33,889 bases of DNA from Catenulispora rubra (GCF_015356825.1 NZ_JAACYW010000107.1:1-33889), one strand, 5' to 3'; numbered from the stretch's first letter, positions 14,865 to 22,723 are shown. Notes: generated by a model not told the origin, from the sequence alone. A program made the numbers and translations.

Positions 14865-14952
14865 ACCCTACCTCGCACACCCCGAGCTGCCGAGAGTTCT
14901 GCAAAGATGTTTGCAGAGATGCTTTGCAAGCTATCTCTGCACTCTCTAGGCT
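14865..14952. promoter_or_regulatory. Divergent ArsR control region with TTTGCA repeats
   Basis: Minus strand: TAGGGT (14870-14865), 6 nt before GTG 14858. Operator candidate: TCTGCAAA (14898-14905) and TTTGCAGA (14910-14917), perfect 8-bp arms, with a further CTTTGCAAG at 14922-14930. Plus strand: TTGCAA (14924-14929) and TAGGCT (14947-14952) 17 bp apart form a promoter for the DUF4097-like gene. Confidence 0.6.
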
Positions 14953-15013
14953 GGACCACGGCCGCAGGGCGAGCAGCGCCGTCGCGGACTCGTCACCGAT
15001 GGGTGTGGGTGCC

Positions 15014-15508
15014 ATGCGCAGCACAGGTGGAACGAATCCAGGCCGGGTCGGCGTGTCAGGGTGCAGCTACCTGAACGACCACCACGTCGAGAACGACGCC
15101 ACGATCACCCAGAAGGTCCAGTCCCTACGAATCGACAACCCCGCGGGGCAGATCATGATCCACGCCGGGGACACCGGTGGCGGCGTCGTGGTGCACCGCG
15201 ACATCGACTACCACATCGACCAGCCGCCGACCCCGGGCCAGACCGTCACCGGCGGCGTCCTGGACCTGACCTCGGGGTGCGGCGACAGCTGCGGGATCGC
15301 CTACGACGTGACCGTGCCGGCCTCGGTCGCCGTAACCGTCGTCGACCACGCCGGCGAGGTGAGCGTGGCGGTGCCGAACGGGGCCCACGCGGTTGACGCG
15401 TCGAGCAAGGCCGGTGCGCGGACCGTGGACGTCCCCTACGATCCCGCCGCGAGCCACCACGTGAAGGTGTCGTCCGACGCCGGCGCGGTCTCAGTGACCT
15501 CGGCCTGA
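15014..15508 (+). CDS. DUF4097-like beta-strand-repeat protein lacking a signal peptide
   Basis: The 164-residue product resembles the actinomycete DUF4097 lipoproteins: VQSLRIDNPAGQIMIHAG, then VLDLTSGCGDSCGIAYDVTVPASVAVTVV, and a final DAGAVSVTSA. These form a beta-helix-like stack, usually outside the membrane. Two things are odd. The N-terminus has a lipobox-like VGVSGCS but no hydrophobic segment before it, so export is doubtful. The repeat region is also short for the family. ATG 14999 and ATG 15014 are both possible; neither has a good ribosome site. It may be a decaying lipoprotein gene or a cytoplasmic derivative. The promoter at 14924-14952 is intact, and the divergent ArsR protein is its likely regulator. 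Confidence 0.6.
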   Translation: MRSTGGTNPGRVGVSGCSYLNDHHVENDATITQKVQSLRIDNPAGQIMIHAGDTGGGVVVHRDIDYHIDQPPTPGQTVTGGVLDLTSGCGDSCGIAYDVTVPASVAVTVVDHAGEVSVAVPNGAHAVDASSKAGARTVDVPYDPAASHHVKVSSDAGAVSVTSA

Positions 15509-15566
15509 GATCGAACCGGGTGCCGAGCCGGCTACCGGACGCCAAGCACCGGACGGGGCAGAACCC

Positions 15567-16097
15567 TCACAGCCCGGCGAGGGCGGTCCGGACGCCGGCC
15601 TCCACGGCCGCCTTGTCCCCGAGACCGCCGGCCACGGCGATCCCGTCCCGCACCAGCAGGAGCAGATCGGCCTTCAGGTCCACGTCGGAGCGGCCGGCGG
15701 CGACGAGGATGTCGCGCATCAGGCTGCGGTACCAGGCGCGGTAGTCGTCGACGAGGTGGCGGACCGGGTGGTCGGGATCGGCGAACTCCGCCGCCGCGTT
15801 GAGGAACGGACAGCCCCGGAACCCGGGCCCGACGCTGACCTCGGCCAGCTTGGCGAGGATGGTCTCGATGCGCTCCACGCCGACGCCCGGGACCCCGGCG
15901 AACAGCTCGCGCTGGCGCTCGTACTCGGTGGCCAGATAGGCCACGACCAGCTCTTCCTTGGACTTGAAGTGGTGGTAGAAGGTCGCCTTCGCCACTCCGG
16001 CGTCGGCGATCACCCGATCGACCCCCACGGTGTGGATGCCCTCCAGATAGAAGAGCAGCGTGGCGGTTTCGAGAACTCGGGTACGGGCTGACCTCAC
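15567..16097 (-). CDS. TetR-family repressor with a single cysteine, divergent from ohr
   Basis: Repressor of 176 residues. The helix-turn-helix occupies about 8-50 (ETATLLFYLEGIHTVGVDRVI, then AGVAKATFYHHFKSKEEL). The sensor domain contains RGCPFLNAAAEFADPDHPVR, a conserved segment in this TetR subgroup. Cys96 there is the only cysteine, so thiol oxidation is a plausible signal given that the divergent gene is an Ohr peroxidase. This is inference: Ohr is usually controlled by MarR-type OhrR. The start is GTG 16097 with TACCGT 7 nt upstream. The out-of-frame ATG two bases earlier is not used. It converges on the DUF4097-like gene. Confidence 0.85.
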   Translation of the reverse strand: MRSARTRVLETATLLFYLEGIHTVGVDRVIADAGVAKATFYHHFKSKEELVVAYLATEYERQRELFAGVPGVGVERIETILAKLAEVSVGPGFRGCPFLNAAAEFADPDHPVRHLVDDYRAWYRSLMRDILVAAGRSDVDLKADLLLLVRDGIAVAGGLGDKAAVEAGVRTALAGL

Positions 16098-16101
16098 ATA
16101 C

Positions 16102-16161
16102 TTGACGGTACCAGACAGATCTGTCTACTGTAAGCAGCGAACCAGACAGACAGATCTGTCT
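16102..16161. promoter_or_regulatory. Twin TetR operators over divergent tetR/ohr promoters
   Basis: Two identical perfect palindromes AGACAGATCTGTCT lie at 16113-16126 and 16148-16161, 35 bp centre to centre. For ohr, TTGACG (16102-16107) and TACTGT (16126-16131) are 18 bp apart. Operator 1 fills the spacer and operator 2 lies just after the predicted start. The TetR -10, TACCGT on the minus strand (16110-16105), also flanks operator 1. Both genes should be repressed together. Confidence 0.8.
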
Positions 16162-16196
16162 AGTCCAAGCCCTTCCCGCACCTTGGAGGCCCGCTC

Positions 16197-16610
16197 ATGA
16201 AGCCCGTCTACACCGCCGTCGCCACCTCCGTCGGCCGCGAAGGCCGCTCCTTCACCGACGACGGCAAGCTCGACCTGAACATGGCCTTCCCGGAGTCGCT
16301 GGGCGGCAACGGCCAGGGCACCAACCCCGAGCAGCTGTTCGCCGCGGGTTACTCGGCGTGCTTCGCCAGCGCGATGCAGCTGGTCGCCAAGCAGCAGGGC
16401 GTGGACGTCTCCGACGCCTCGGTGACCGCCGAGGTCACGCTGAACAGCCTGGACGGCGGCGCCTTCGGCCTGTCGGTGGTGCTGCGCGCCGAGCTTCCCG
16501 AGGAGCTGCACGGCGAGAAGGGCAAGGCCCTGCTGGAGGCCACGCACCAGGTCTGCCCGTACTCCAACGCGACCCGCGGCAACATCCCGGTCGAGATCGT
16601 CGTCGAGTAG
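16197..16610 (+). CDS. ohr: Organic hydroperoxide resistance protein (Ohr, OsmC superfamily)
   Basis: Thiol peroxidase that reduces organic and fatty-acid hydroperoxides. The 137-residue length is typical for Ohr. Both catalytic cysteines are present: the peroxidatic Cys in GYSACFASAM (Cys55) and the resolving Cys in HQVCPYSNATRGN (Cys119). The N-terminal YTAVATSVGREGRSFTDDGKLDLNMAFPESLGG is the standard Ohr start. ATG 16197 follows TTGGAGG at good spacing. It is controlled by the twin operators and divergent TetR repressor just upstream, and is followed by two hairpins. Confidence 0.95.
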   Translation: MKPVYTAVATSVGREGRSFTDDGKLDLNMAFPESLGGNGQGTNPEQLFAAGYSACFASAMQLVAKQQGVDVSDASVTAEVTLNSLDGGAFGLSVVLRAELPEELHGEKGKALLEATHQVCPYSNATRGNIPVEIVVE

Positions 16611-16619
16611 TCGAGTAGT

Positions 16620-16718
16620 CGAGCAGCAGCTGCTCGGCAGCAGCGGCAGCAGCACTAGAAGCAGTGGAAGTAGTGGCGGCAGCTGCCTCCGGGGCGCCGG
16701 CTGACAGCAGCGGCGCCC
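16620..16718. terminator. Two hairpins between ohr and the convergent DUF3052-like gene
   Basis: CGAGCAGC (16620-16627) pairs with GCTGCTCG (16629-16636), nearly without a loop. GGGCGCC (16692-16698) pairs with GGCGCCC (16712-16718) around 13 nt. Each lies just past one gene end. No T tracts are present. Confidence 0.5.
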
Positions 16719-16721
16719 GCA

Positions 16722-17126
16722 CTACTTCTTGGCGCCGCCCTTGAAGGGTTCCTCGCCGGGCTTGTCGGCGCGGAACCGCAGGGCGGACCAGACCTCGTCG
16801 ATCGCCACCTGTCCGTTGGGCCGCATGCCGAACTCCACGACGATCGGCCACAGGCTGTCGCGATTGATGTCGGTCCGGTTGGCCTTCGGGTAGGCGATCC
16901 AGACCACCGGCGGCTTGACGATGTCGGCCTGGTTCACGGTCAACAACGCCCGCGCCGAGTCGGCGTCGTCGGCATACAGGACCGCGACGTCGGCCGCCGC
17001 CAGGTCCTCGATCCGCTCCGCACCGTCCGGCAGCTGACCGACCTCGGCGAACCGCTCCGGATGCGAGGTCCAGACCGAGCGGCCCGGCTTGATGGCGAGC
17101 TTCTCGGCGACGGTCTTGTCGGCCAT
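16722..17126 (-). CDS. DUF3052-like small conserved protein
   Basis: The 134-residue protein starts MADKTVAEKLAIKPGRSVW and contains VVWIAYPKANRTDINRDSLWPIV followed by QVAIDEVWSALRFR. This pattern is that of the DUF3052-type small cytoplasmic proteins common in actinomycetes; the function is unknown. The C-terminus is a short Lys/Gly tail. ATG 17126 has GGAGG 7 nt upstream. A longer frame runs upstream only because the hexanucleotide repeat in the leader has no stops. The gene's promoter must lie in or beyond that repeat, since the hairpin at 17353-17391 marks the end of the preceding gene. Confidence 0.8.
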   Translation of the reverse strand: MADKTVAEKLAIKPGRSVWTSHPERFAEVGQLPDGAERIEDLAAADVAVLYADDADSARALLTVNQADIVKPPVVWIAYPKANRTDINRDSLWPIVVEFGMRPNGQVAIDEVWSALRFRADKPGEEPFKGGAKK

Positions 17127-17142
17127 GGCGGTCCTCCAGCGG

Positions 17143-17286
<144 letters not shown>

Positions 17287-17352
17287 TGTCGGTCGTGGAT
17301 CGCGAGGCGTTTCCCGCCCCAGCACAACAGACGAAACCGCCTCGCGAAACTC

Positions 17353-17391
17353 ATCGGCGCCGGTCCCCCGTTCCCGGGGGCCGGCGCCGAT
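17353..17391 (-). terminator. Strong hairpin after the MFS efflux gene
   Basis: ATCGGCGCCGG (17353-17363) pairs perfectly with CCGGCGCCGAT (17381-17391). Inside it CCCCC (17365-17369) pairs with GGGGG (17376-17380). It lies 35 bp past the MFS stop codon. A second, bulged stem (GCGAGGCG / CGCCTCGC) lies just below, at about 17300-17345. Confidence 0.7.
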
Positions 17392-17425
17392 GCGCGCTCA
17401 GGCGTCCAACAGACGGCTGGTGACC

Positions 17426-18946
17426 TCAGACCATCAAGTCCTGCTCGCGCAGAACCAGGACGTCGAGCTCGTCTTCGAGCTCCTCGGCGAGCGTGGACTC
17501 GACCGCGGTGCGGCGGCTGCGGAACAGTCCGCCGGCCAGGATCAGCAGGCCGCCGACCGTGGCCACGGCCACGAACACCAGGACCGGCCGGTAGCTGGCG
17601 AGCACCTGCGCGTTGCTCTGGGCGGCGTTGCCGCCGTTGGCGGCGATGATCGCGGTCGAGGCGGCCAGCACCACGGTGATGCCGACCTGCAGCGCCGTGT
17701 TCAGCAGCCCGGAGACCAGGCCCTGCTCCTCGTCGGCGATGCCGGAGGCGGCCTGCACGTTGATCGCCGGGAAGGCCAGGCCGAAGCCCAGGCCCAGCAG
17801 CACGATCGAGGGCAGGATCACCCACCAGCTCGGGGTCGACCCGATGCGCAGGAACTGCAGGTAGCCCAGCGACAGGGCGGCGAAGCCGGCGACGCCGACC
17901 CGGGCCGTGCCGTACTTGTTAAGAACGTCGGCGATCTTGAAGCTGGCGACCAGGACGATCAGGCCGGCCGGCAGGAACGCCAGGGCGGTGTGCAGCGCGC
18001 TCCACTTGGACAGCGTCTGCAGGTACTGCGTCACGACGAACTGGAACGAGGCGTAGCCGCCGAACATCAGGCCGCCGCCGATCAGGGCCCGGATCAGCGA
18101 CGGGGAGCGCAGCACGCCGAGCCGCACCAGCGGGTTGGCGACCCGCAGTTCGGTGACGACGAACCCGGCCGCCAGCGCGGCCGCCGCGACGAACGTGCCG
18201 ATGGTGACCGGCGCCAGCCAGCCGATCTGCGGGGCCCGGACGATGCCGAAGACCAGCAGCAGCACCGAGCCGGTGCTGGTCACCGCGCCCAGGATGTCGT
18301 ACCCGCCGCGGTCCTCCTTGGCGACCGGCTGGTCGCGGTGGATCAGCTTCGCGCCGATCACCAGGATCAGCGCCGCCACCGGCGCCGGGACCAGCAGCGT
18401 CCAGCGCCAGCCGGCCTCGGTGAGCAGGCCGGAGAGCACCAGGCCGAGCGAGAACCCGGCGGCGCCGCAGGTGGTGTAGATGCTCAGGGCCCGGTTGCGG
18501 TCCGGCCCCTCGGCGAAGGTGGTGGTGATGATGGACAGGCCCGCCGGGGCGGTGAACGCCGCGCTGATCCCCTTCACGAACCGGGTCGCGATCAGCAGGC
18601 TGCCGTCGTCGACCAGGCCGGACAGCAGCGAGGCCACGGCGAAGACCGCGAGCGCGGTCAGGAACACCCGGCGCCGGCCGAGCAGGTCCGCCGCGCGTCC
18701 GCCGAGCAGCAGGAAACCGCCGTAGCCGAGGACGTAACCGCTCACGACCCACTGCAACGACGAGGTGGACAGGTGCAGGGACTCACGGATCGACGGCAGC
18801 GCGACGCCGACCATCGAGGTGTCGAGGGCGTCGAGGAACAGGGCACCGCACAGAACTATGAGGGCGCCCCACAAACGAAGTGGCCAACGTCCCGACGAGG
18901 CGGACTCGCCGGGACGCAGAGTTGTCGAGGTGTCGCTGTGGCTCAT
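17426..18946 (-). CDS. MFS drug-efflux transporter, DHA2 (14-helix) family
   Basis: Proton-driven exporter of 506 residues. DHA2 signatures are visible: LDALDTSMVGVALPSI in helix 1, GRAADLLGRRRVF in loop 2-3, and the antiporter motif region GAAGFSLGLVLSGLLTEAGWRW in helix 5. Hydrophobic segments fit 14 helices, as in EmrB/QacA proteins that expel hydrophobic drugs or antibiotics. The C-terminal 40 residues are acidic and cytoplasmic. ATG 18946 has TAATCT 7 nt upstream on the minus strand, so the message is probably leaderless. It is divergent from a MarR repressor, the typical arrangement for an inducible pump. Substrate unknown. Confidence 0.9.
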   Translation of the reverse strand: MSHSDTSTTLRPGESASSGRWPLRLWGALIVLCGALFLDALDTSMVGVALPSIRESLHLSTSSLQWVVSGYVLGYGGFLLLGGRAADLLGRRRVFLTALAVFAVASLLSGLVDDGSLLIATRFVKGISAAFTAPAGLSIITTTFAEGPDRNRALSIYTTCGAAGFSLGLVLSGLLTEAGWRWTLLVPAPVAALILVIGAKLIHRDQPVAKEDRGGYDILGAVTSTGSVLLLVFGIVRAPQIGWLAPVTIGTFVAAAALAAGFVVTELRVANPLVRLGVLRSPSLIRALIGGGLMFGGYASFQFVVTQYLQTLSKWSALHTALAFLPAGLIVLVASFKIADVLNKYGTARVGVAGFAALSLGYLQFLRIGSTPSWWVILPSIVLLGLGFGLAFPAINVQAASGIADEEQGLVSGLLNTALQVGITVVLAASTAIIAANGGNAAQSNAQVLASYRPVLVFVAVATVGGLLILAGGLFRSRRTAVESTLAEELEDELDVLVLREQDLMV

Positions 18947-18953
18947 GCCGGGA

Positions 18954-19057
18954 AGATTACATGCACATGCACTTAGTGTGCAAGCAACTTATGCAGGAGC
19001 ACTTTATGTGAAGGAACCTTGTGCGGGAGAACCTTGTGCGCTCGCACGTGTTATCAT
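18954..19057. promoter_or_regulatory. Divergent MFS/MarR control region
   Basis: Minus strand: TTGCAC (18983-18978) and TAATCT (18959-18954), 18 bp apart. TGCAC/GTGCA arms (18968-18972, 18978-18982) form an inverted repeat over that promoter. A direct repeat GAACCTTGTGCG occurs at 19014-19025 and 19029-19040. TATCAT (19052-19057) stands 6 nt before the MarR ATG. Confidence 0.6.
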
Positions 19058-19063
19058 GGCGCC

Positions 19064-19498
19064 ATGGAGACCGAGTCCCTCCTTGAGCGAAGCCTCGTCG
19101 AACAGTGGCGAGAGCTCGTCGCGCGCAAAACCCGCGTGTGGAACGCCTTGGAGCTGGAGCTCGACCGGCAGCACGGGCTGTCGGCCAGCGAGTTCGAGGT
19201 GCTGGACACGCTGTCGGAGTACGACTGCGCCGAACCGCCCCGGGTGCAGGAGCTGGCCGCACACGTCCCGATCACACAGAGCGCGCTGTCGCGGATGATC
19301 GGCCGTCTGGAGACCCAGAACCTGGTCACGCGGACCCTGTGCAGCTCCGACCGGCGCGGCGTCTTCGTGGTGCTGACCGACGAGGGCATGCAGCGGCTGG
19401 CCGAGGCCCGACCCACGCACCGCGCGGTGCTGGCCGCCGAGCTGACCGCGACCGCCACCGCGAGCACGGCCGAGGCGCCGATCCCGGTTGTGCTGTAA
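19064..19498 (+). CDS. MarR-family transcriptional regulator
   Basis: Winged-helix repressor of 144 residues. The DNA-binding core is about 35-110 (HGLSASEFEVLDTLSEYD, VPITQSALSRMIGRLETQNLVTR, and the wing CSSDRRGVFVVLTDEGMQ). Dimerisation helices flank it. ATG 19064 is preferred over GTG 19019, because TATCAT lies 6 nt ahead and the longer product would include the direct-repeat sites. It is divergent from the DHA2 efflux pump, so drug-responsive derepression of that pump is the likely role. Confidence 0.88.
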   Translation: METESLLERSLVEQWRELVARKTRVWNALELELDRQHGLSASEFEVLDTLSEYDCAEPPRVQELAAHVPITQSALSRMIGRLETQNLVTRTLCSSDRRGVFVVLTDEGMQRLAEARPTHRAVLAAELTATATASTAEAPIPVVL

Positions 19499-19570
19499 GT
19501 CGCGCTGTAAGCCGTGCGGTAACCGGAACCCCGACCCCGAGCGGCCTCCGCGCCGCTCGGACCACCGGCG

Positions 19571-19576
19571 TAGATT
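19571..19576 (+). promoter_or_regulatory. Leaderless-type -10 box before the YbaK gene
   Basis: TAGATT stands 6 nt before ATG 19583, and no ribosome site is present. No good -35 was found. It separates this gene from MarR transcription 84 bp upstream. Confidence 0.5.
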
Positions 19577-19582
19577 CGGTCC

Positions 19583-20125
19583 ATGCCCGCCGAAGCCGTA
19601 GTCCGCACCCCCGCCCTGGACCGCCCCGACCTGCTCGCGGTGCCGGTCGCGACCGCGCTGCGCGCGCTGCCGGCCCTCGCCCCGCTGGTCGAGGTGGCGC
19701 CGATCGACCCCGAGCTGGCCGACACCGAGGCGTTCTGCGCCGCGTACGGAGTGCTGCCCGAGGAGTCCGCGAACTGCGTGATCGTCGCAGCCCGCCGCGG
19801 CGAGCAGACCTCTTATGCCGCCTGCATGGTCCTGGCGACCACGAAGGCTGATGTCAACTCCCTGGTCCGCAAGCACCTCGGGGCGCGCAAGGCGTCCTTC
19901 GCCCCGATGGACACGGCCGTCGAGCTCAGCGGCATGGAGTACGGCGGCATCACGCCGATCGGCCTGCCCGCGGACTGGCCGATCCTGGTCGACGCGGCGG
20001 TGGCCGCGGCCCCGGTCGCGTGCATCGGCTCCGGGATCCGCGGATCGAAGCTGTGGCTGCCGGGTACCGCGATCGCCGGCCTGCCCGGCGCGCAGGTGCT
20101 CGAAGGGCTCGGCGTCGCACGCTGA
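19583..20125 (+). CDS. YbaK/ProX-type aminoacyl-tRNA deacylase domain protein
   Basis: Single-domain protein of 180 residues in the YbaK/EbsC family, whose members hydrolyse mischarged aminoacyl-tRNA (for example Cys- or Ala-tRNA-Pro) in the cytoplasm. Visible family features are ANCVIVAARRG, VLATTKADVNSLVRKHLGARKASFAP with conserved lysines, and SGMEYGGITPIGLP. The tail IGSGIRGSKLWLPG follows. It stands alone with its own predicted promoter and a strong terminator behind it. Which mischarged tRNA it edits cannot be read from the sequence. Confidence 0.88.
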   Translation: MPAEAVVRTPALDRPDLLAVPVATALRALPALAPLVEVAPIDPELADTEAFCAAYGVLPEESANCVIVAARRGEQTSYAACMVLATTKADVNSLVRKHLGARKASFAPMDTAVELSGMEYGGITPIGLPADWPILVDAAVAAAPVACIGSGIRGSKLWLPGTAIAGLPGAQVLEGLGVAR

Positions 20126-20159
20126 AAGTCGTGCGCTGACGAGTCGCGCGCTGAAAATC

Positions 20160-20198
20160 AGACGGGTTCCGGACCGCCCCACGGTCCAGAACCCGTCT
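20160..20198. terminator. Bidirectional terminator hairpin
   Basis: AGACGGGTTC (20160-20169) pairs with GAACCCGTCT (20189-20198). Inside, GGACCG (20171-20176) pairs with CGGTCC (20182-20187) around CCCCA, with one mismatch between the two stems. It lies between the convergent YbaK and MFS genes. Confidence 0.85.
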
Positions 20199-20250
20199 AA
20201 CCACTACGACGCCGCGAGTACGACAAAGCGTTGCTGTCGAAAACCAACTT

Positions 20251-21501
20251 TCAGTTGTGCCGGCCGGTGATCGCGCCGACCGCCCACAACACCAGCGCCG
20301 CTCCGGAGAACGCGGCCCCGGTGAGGGCGACCGCGGTCCAGCCGCCGGCCGCGAACGCCGCGCCGGAAACCGCCGAACCGGCGACCCCGCCGAGGAACAC
20401 CGCGGTCATGTAGGCGGTGGTGATCCGGCTCCGCGCCTCCGGACGCAGCCGCAGCGCGACAGCGAGGTTGGTGACGTGCGCGCCCTGGACCCCGAGGTCC
20501 AGCACCACGACGCCGGCCACCAGCGCGATCAGCCAGTGCCCGCCGTGCACGCCGAGCAGCAGCCAGGCGCCGAGCATCGTCGCGAACATCAGGCCGCTGA
20601 CCAGGCCGTCCCGCCCGGAATCGGTGGCCCGGCCGGTCGCCTTCGCTGCCGCGGCACCGGCCGCCCCGGCCAGGCCGAGCAGGCCGATCGCCGCCTCGCC
20701 GAAGGAGTACGGCGGCCGCGCCAGCTGGAACGCGACCGACGTCCACAGCACCGAGAACGCCCCGAAGCCGAGGAAGCCGAACGCCATCCGCTGCCGCAGC
20801 ACCGCCTCCTCGCGCACCAGCCGGACCACGCTGGCCAGCAGCGCGCCGTAGCCGAGGTGCTGGGACGGCGCGAGGTCGGGGAGCACCCGGTGCAGCACCA
20901 CGGCCAGGCCCAGCGTCAGCACGGCGGCCGCCGCATAGACGGCGCGCCAGCCGGCGAGCTGCGCGAGCAGGCCGCCGGCGGTCCTCGACAGCAGGACCCC
21001 CATCAGCACGCCGCTCATCACCGACCCCGTCACCGCTCCGCGCTGCCGCGGCTCGGCCAGCGTCGCGGCGAACGGGACCAGCACCGGCCCGGCCACCGCC
21101 GCCGTGGACAGCACCGCCGCCGAGACCACCAGGACGGCGAACCCCGGCGCGGTGGCCGAGACGGCGAGCGCCGCCGCCGTCACCGCGAGCAGCCCGACGA
21201 GCAGCCGCCGCCGGTTGACGACGTCGGCCAGCGGGACCAGCAGCGCCAGCCCGACCGTGTAGCCGACCTGCCCGACGGTGGCCAGCAGCGAGGCGGTGCC
21301 GGGCCCGAGGCCGAAGGACTTCGCGATGGCGGTGAGCAGGGGCTGCGCGTAGTAGAGGTTCGCGACCGCGATCCCGGCCGCGGCGGAGAACAGGAGTGTC
21401 GTCTTCTTGGACAGGCCCGCGTCCGGGCCCAGGGGCCGGCGCGCCCGGGCCGGGCCCGACGCGGCGTCCGCCTTCGTCTGTTCGAGCCCTGTTGTCGTCA
21501 T
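20251..21501 (-). CDS. MFS transporter, 12-helix
   Basis: Major facilitator of 416 residues with the NLYYAQPLLTAIA segment at helix 1, characteristic of a drug/metabolite exporter subgroup. Loop 2-3 carries PLADVVNRRRLLVG, a variant of motif A in which the usual GxxxDRxGRR is reduced. The N-terminal 30 residues are hydrophilic. TACTTT lies 6 nt before ATG 21501 on the minus strand, which fits a leaderless message. It is divergent from the AraC gene at 21597 and shares a nested inverted repeat with it, so it is probably that regulator's target. Substrate unknown. Confidence 0.88.
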   Translation of the reverse strand: MTTTGLEQTKADAASGPARARRPLGPDAGLSKKTTLLFSAAAGIAVANLYYAQPLLTAIAKSFGLGPGTASLLATVGQVGYTVGLALLVPLADVVNRRRLLVGLLAVTAAALAVSATAPGFAVLVVSAAVLSTAAVAGPVLVPFAATLAEPRQRGAVTGSVMSGVLMGVLLSRTAGGLLAQLAGWRAVYAAAAVLTLGLAVVLHRVLPDLAPSQHLGYGALLASVVRLVREEAVLRQRMAFGFLGFGAFSVLWTSVAFQLARPPYSFGEAAIGLLGLAGAAGAAAAKATGRATDSGRDGLVSGLMFATMLGAWLLLGVHGGHWLIALVAGVVVLDLGVQGAHVTNLAVALRLRPEARSRITTAYMTAVFLGGVAGSAVSGAAFAAGGWTAVALTGAAFSGAALVLWAVGAITGRHN

Positions 21502-21507
21502 GCGATG

Positions 21508-21590
21508 AAAGTACGACGGCTTGGCGAGACGATGAATGGCTAAGAATCTTGATTCACTGTCTTATCGTCTCGCCGAACGGCGGCTACCGT
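21508..21590. promoter_or_regulatory. Divergent MFS/AraC control region with nested dyad
   Basis: GGCGAGACGAT (21523-21533) and ATCGTCTCGCC (21564-21574) are perfect 11-bp arms 30 bp apart. GAATC (21544-21548) and GATTC (21551-21555) form an inner repeat on almost the same centre. Leaderless-type boxes lie outside: TACTTT on minus (21513-21508) and TACCGT on plus (21585-21590), each 6 nt from a start codon. The outer arms fall on both -35 positions. Confidence 0.7.
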
Positions 21591-21596
21591 GGCGTC

Positions 21597-22541
21597 ATGG
21601 ACATTCTCAGCGACGCCCTCGACGCGTTGCGCACCGGCCGTCCCTCGGTGGTGCGCACCGAGGCCCGCGCGCCGTGGGCCGTCCGCTTCCAGCCGGTCGC
21701 CGGGGCCGGGTTCCACGTGGTCGCGGAGGGCGGCTGCCATCTGGTGCCACCGGACGGCGAACCGCTGGCGCTCGGCGCCGGCGACATCATCTTCCTGCGG
21801 CGCGGCAGCGGCCACACCCTCTGCGACACGCCCGGCACCCCGGCGATCGACTTCGTGCCGGACAAGGTCGGCGCGGGCTCGCCGATCGGCCGCTTCACCG
21901 TGCCCGGCGACGGCGCCGCCGCGGTGCTGGTGTGCGGCGCGTACCCGCTGGACGTCGAGCGCCGGCATCCGGTCCTCGGCGACCTGCCGGACGTGATCCA
22001 CCTGCTCGCCCGCCCCGGCCGGCATCCCGCGCTGCGCTCGGCGGTCGAGCAGCTCTGCGCGGAGATCCAGGCGCCGCAGCCCGGTTCGGACACGGTCGTC
22101 GCGACGCTGGTCGACCTGCTTCTCCTCTATATCCTGCGGTCCTGGTATGCCGAGCAGCCGGACCAGCGCGCCCGCGGCTGGGCCGCCGCCCTCGACGACC
22201 CGGTAGTCGCCCCGGCCCTCCAGGCCATCCACGACGACCCCGGCCATCCCTGGACCGTAGAGTCGTTGGGCGAGCGCGCGGGGCTGTCGCGCGCCGCGTT
22301 CGCCCGCCGCTTCGCGACCGTCGTGGGCGAGCCGCCGCTGGCCTACCTCACCGACTGGCGCATGGTCACGGCGGCCCGGATGCTGCGGCAGTCGGGCGAT
22401 CCGCTGGCGGCGATCGCCGAGCGCAACGGCTACACGTCGGAGTTCGCGTTCGCAAAGGCTTTTAAGCGGCGGTTCGGCATGCCGCCCGGTGCCTATCGCA
22501 AAGAGCTGCGGCAGGCCGCGGCCCCGGGCGCGAGTCAGTGA
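21597..22541 (+). CDS. AraC-family regulator with cupin-type sensor domain
   Basis: Regulator of 314 residues, the same architecture as the protein at 9814. A cupin-like domain spans about 1-150 (GGCHLVPPDGEPLALGAGDIIFL). The AraC domain with two helix-turn-helix units spans about 205-305 (WTVESLGERAGLSRAAFARRF, PPLAYLTDWRMVTAARML, then YTSEFAFAKAFKRRFG). ATG 21597 is preferred because TACCGT is 6 nt upstream; a longer frame would run back through the operator. It probably controls the divergent MFS gene through the paired 11-bp arms. The 160 bp after it hold no supportable gene. Confidence 0.88.
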   Translation: MDILSDALDALRTGRPSVVRTEARAPWAVRFQPVAGAGFHVVAEGGCHLVPPDGEPLALGAGDIIFLRRGSGHTLCDTPGTPAIDFVPDKVGAGSPIGRFTVPGDGAAAVLVCGAYPLDVERRHPVLGDLPDVIHLLARPGRHPALRSAVEQLCAEIQAPQPGSDTVVATLVDLLLLYILRSWYAEQPDQRARGWAAALDDPVVAPALQAIHDDPGHPWTVESLGERAGLSRAAFARRFATVVGEPPLAYLTDWRMVTAARMLRQSGDPLAAIAERNGYTSEFAFAKAFKRRFGMPPGAYRKELRQAAAPGASQ

Positions 22542-22680
22542 TCTGAGGCGTTCGCCACACTGCGGATATGCCGAGGAATGTTGCGGCAGAGGAGCCTGTT
22601 TCTCCACCATGGACGGGCCGGGATTCAACAACCGGCCCAATAGACCGGACCCACCACCGTGGGGACCGGTCCGCCGACCG

Positions 22681-22723
22681 CCGGGCCGGCCGACCCCGCC
22701 ATCATCGGGGCCGGTCGGCCCGG
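22681..22723. terminator. Long imperfect hairpin spanning a stop codon
   Basis: Two 18-nt arms (22681-22698 and 22706-22723) pair with two mismatches around a 7-nt loop. The loop contains most of the stop codon of the small membrane protein gene (22702-22704), so the stem overlaps the last codons of that gene. Confidence 0.55.
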
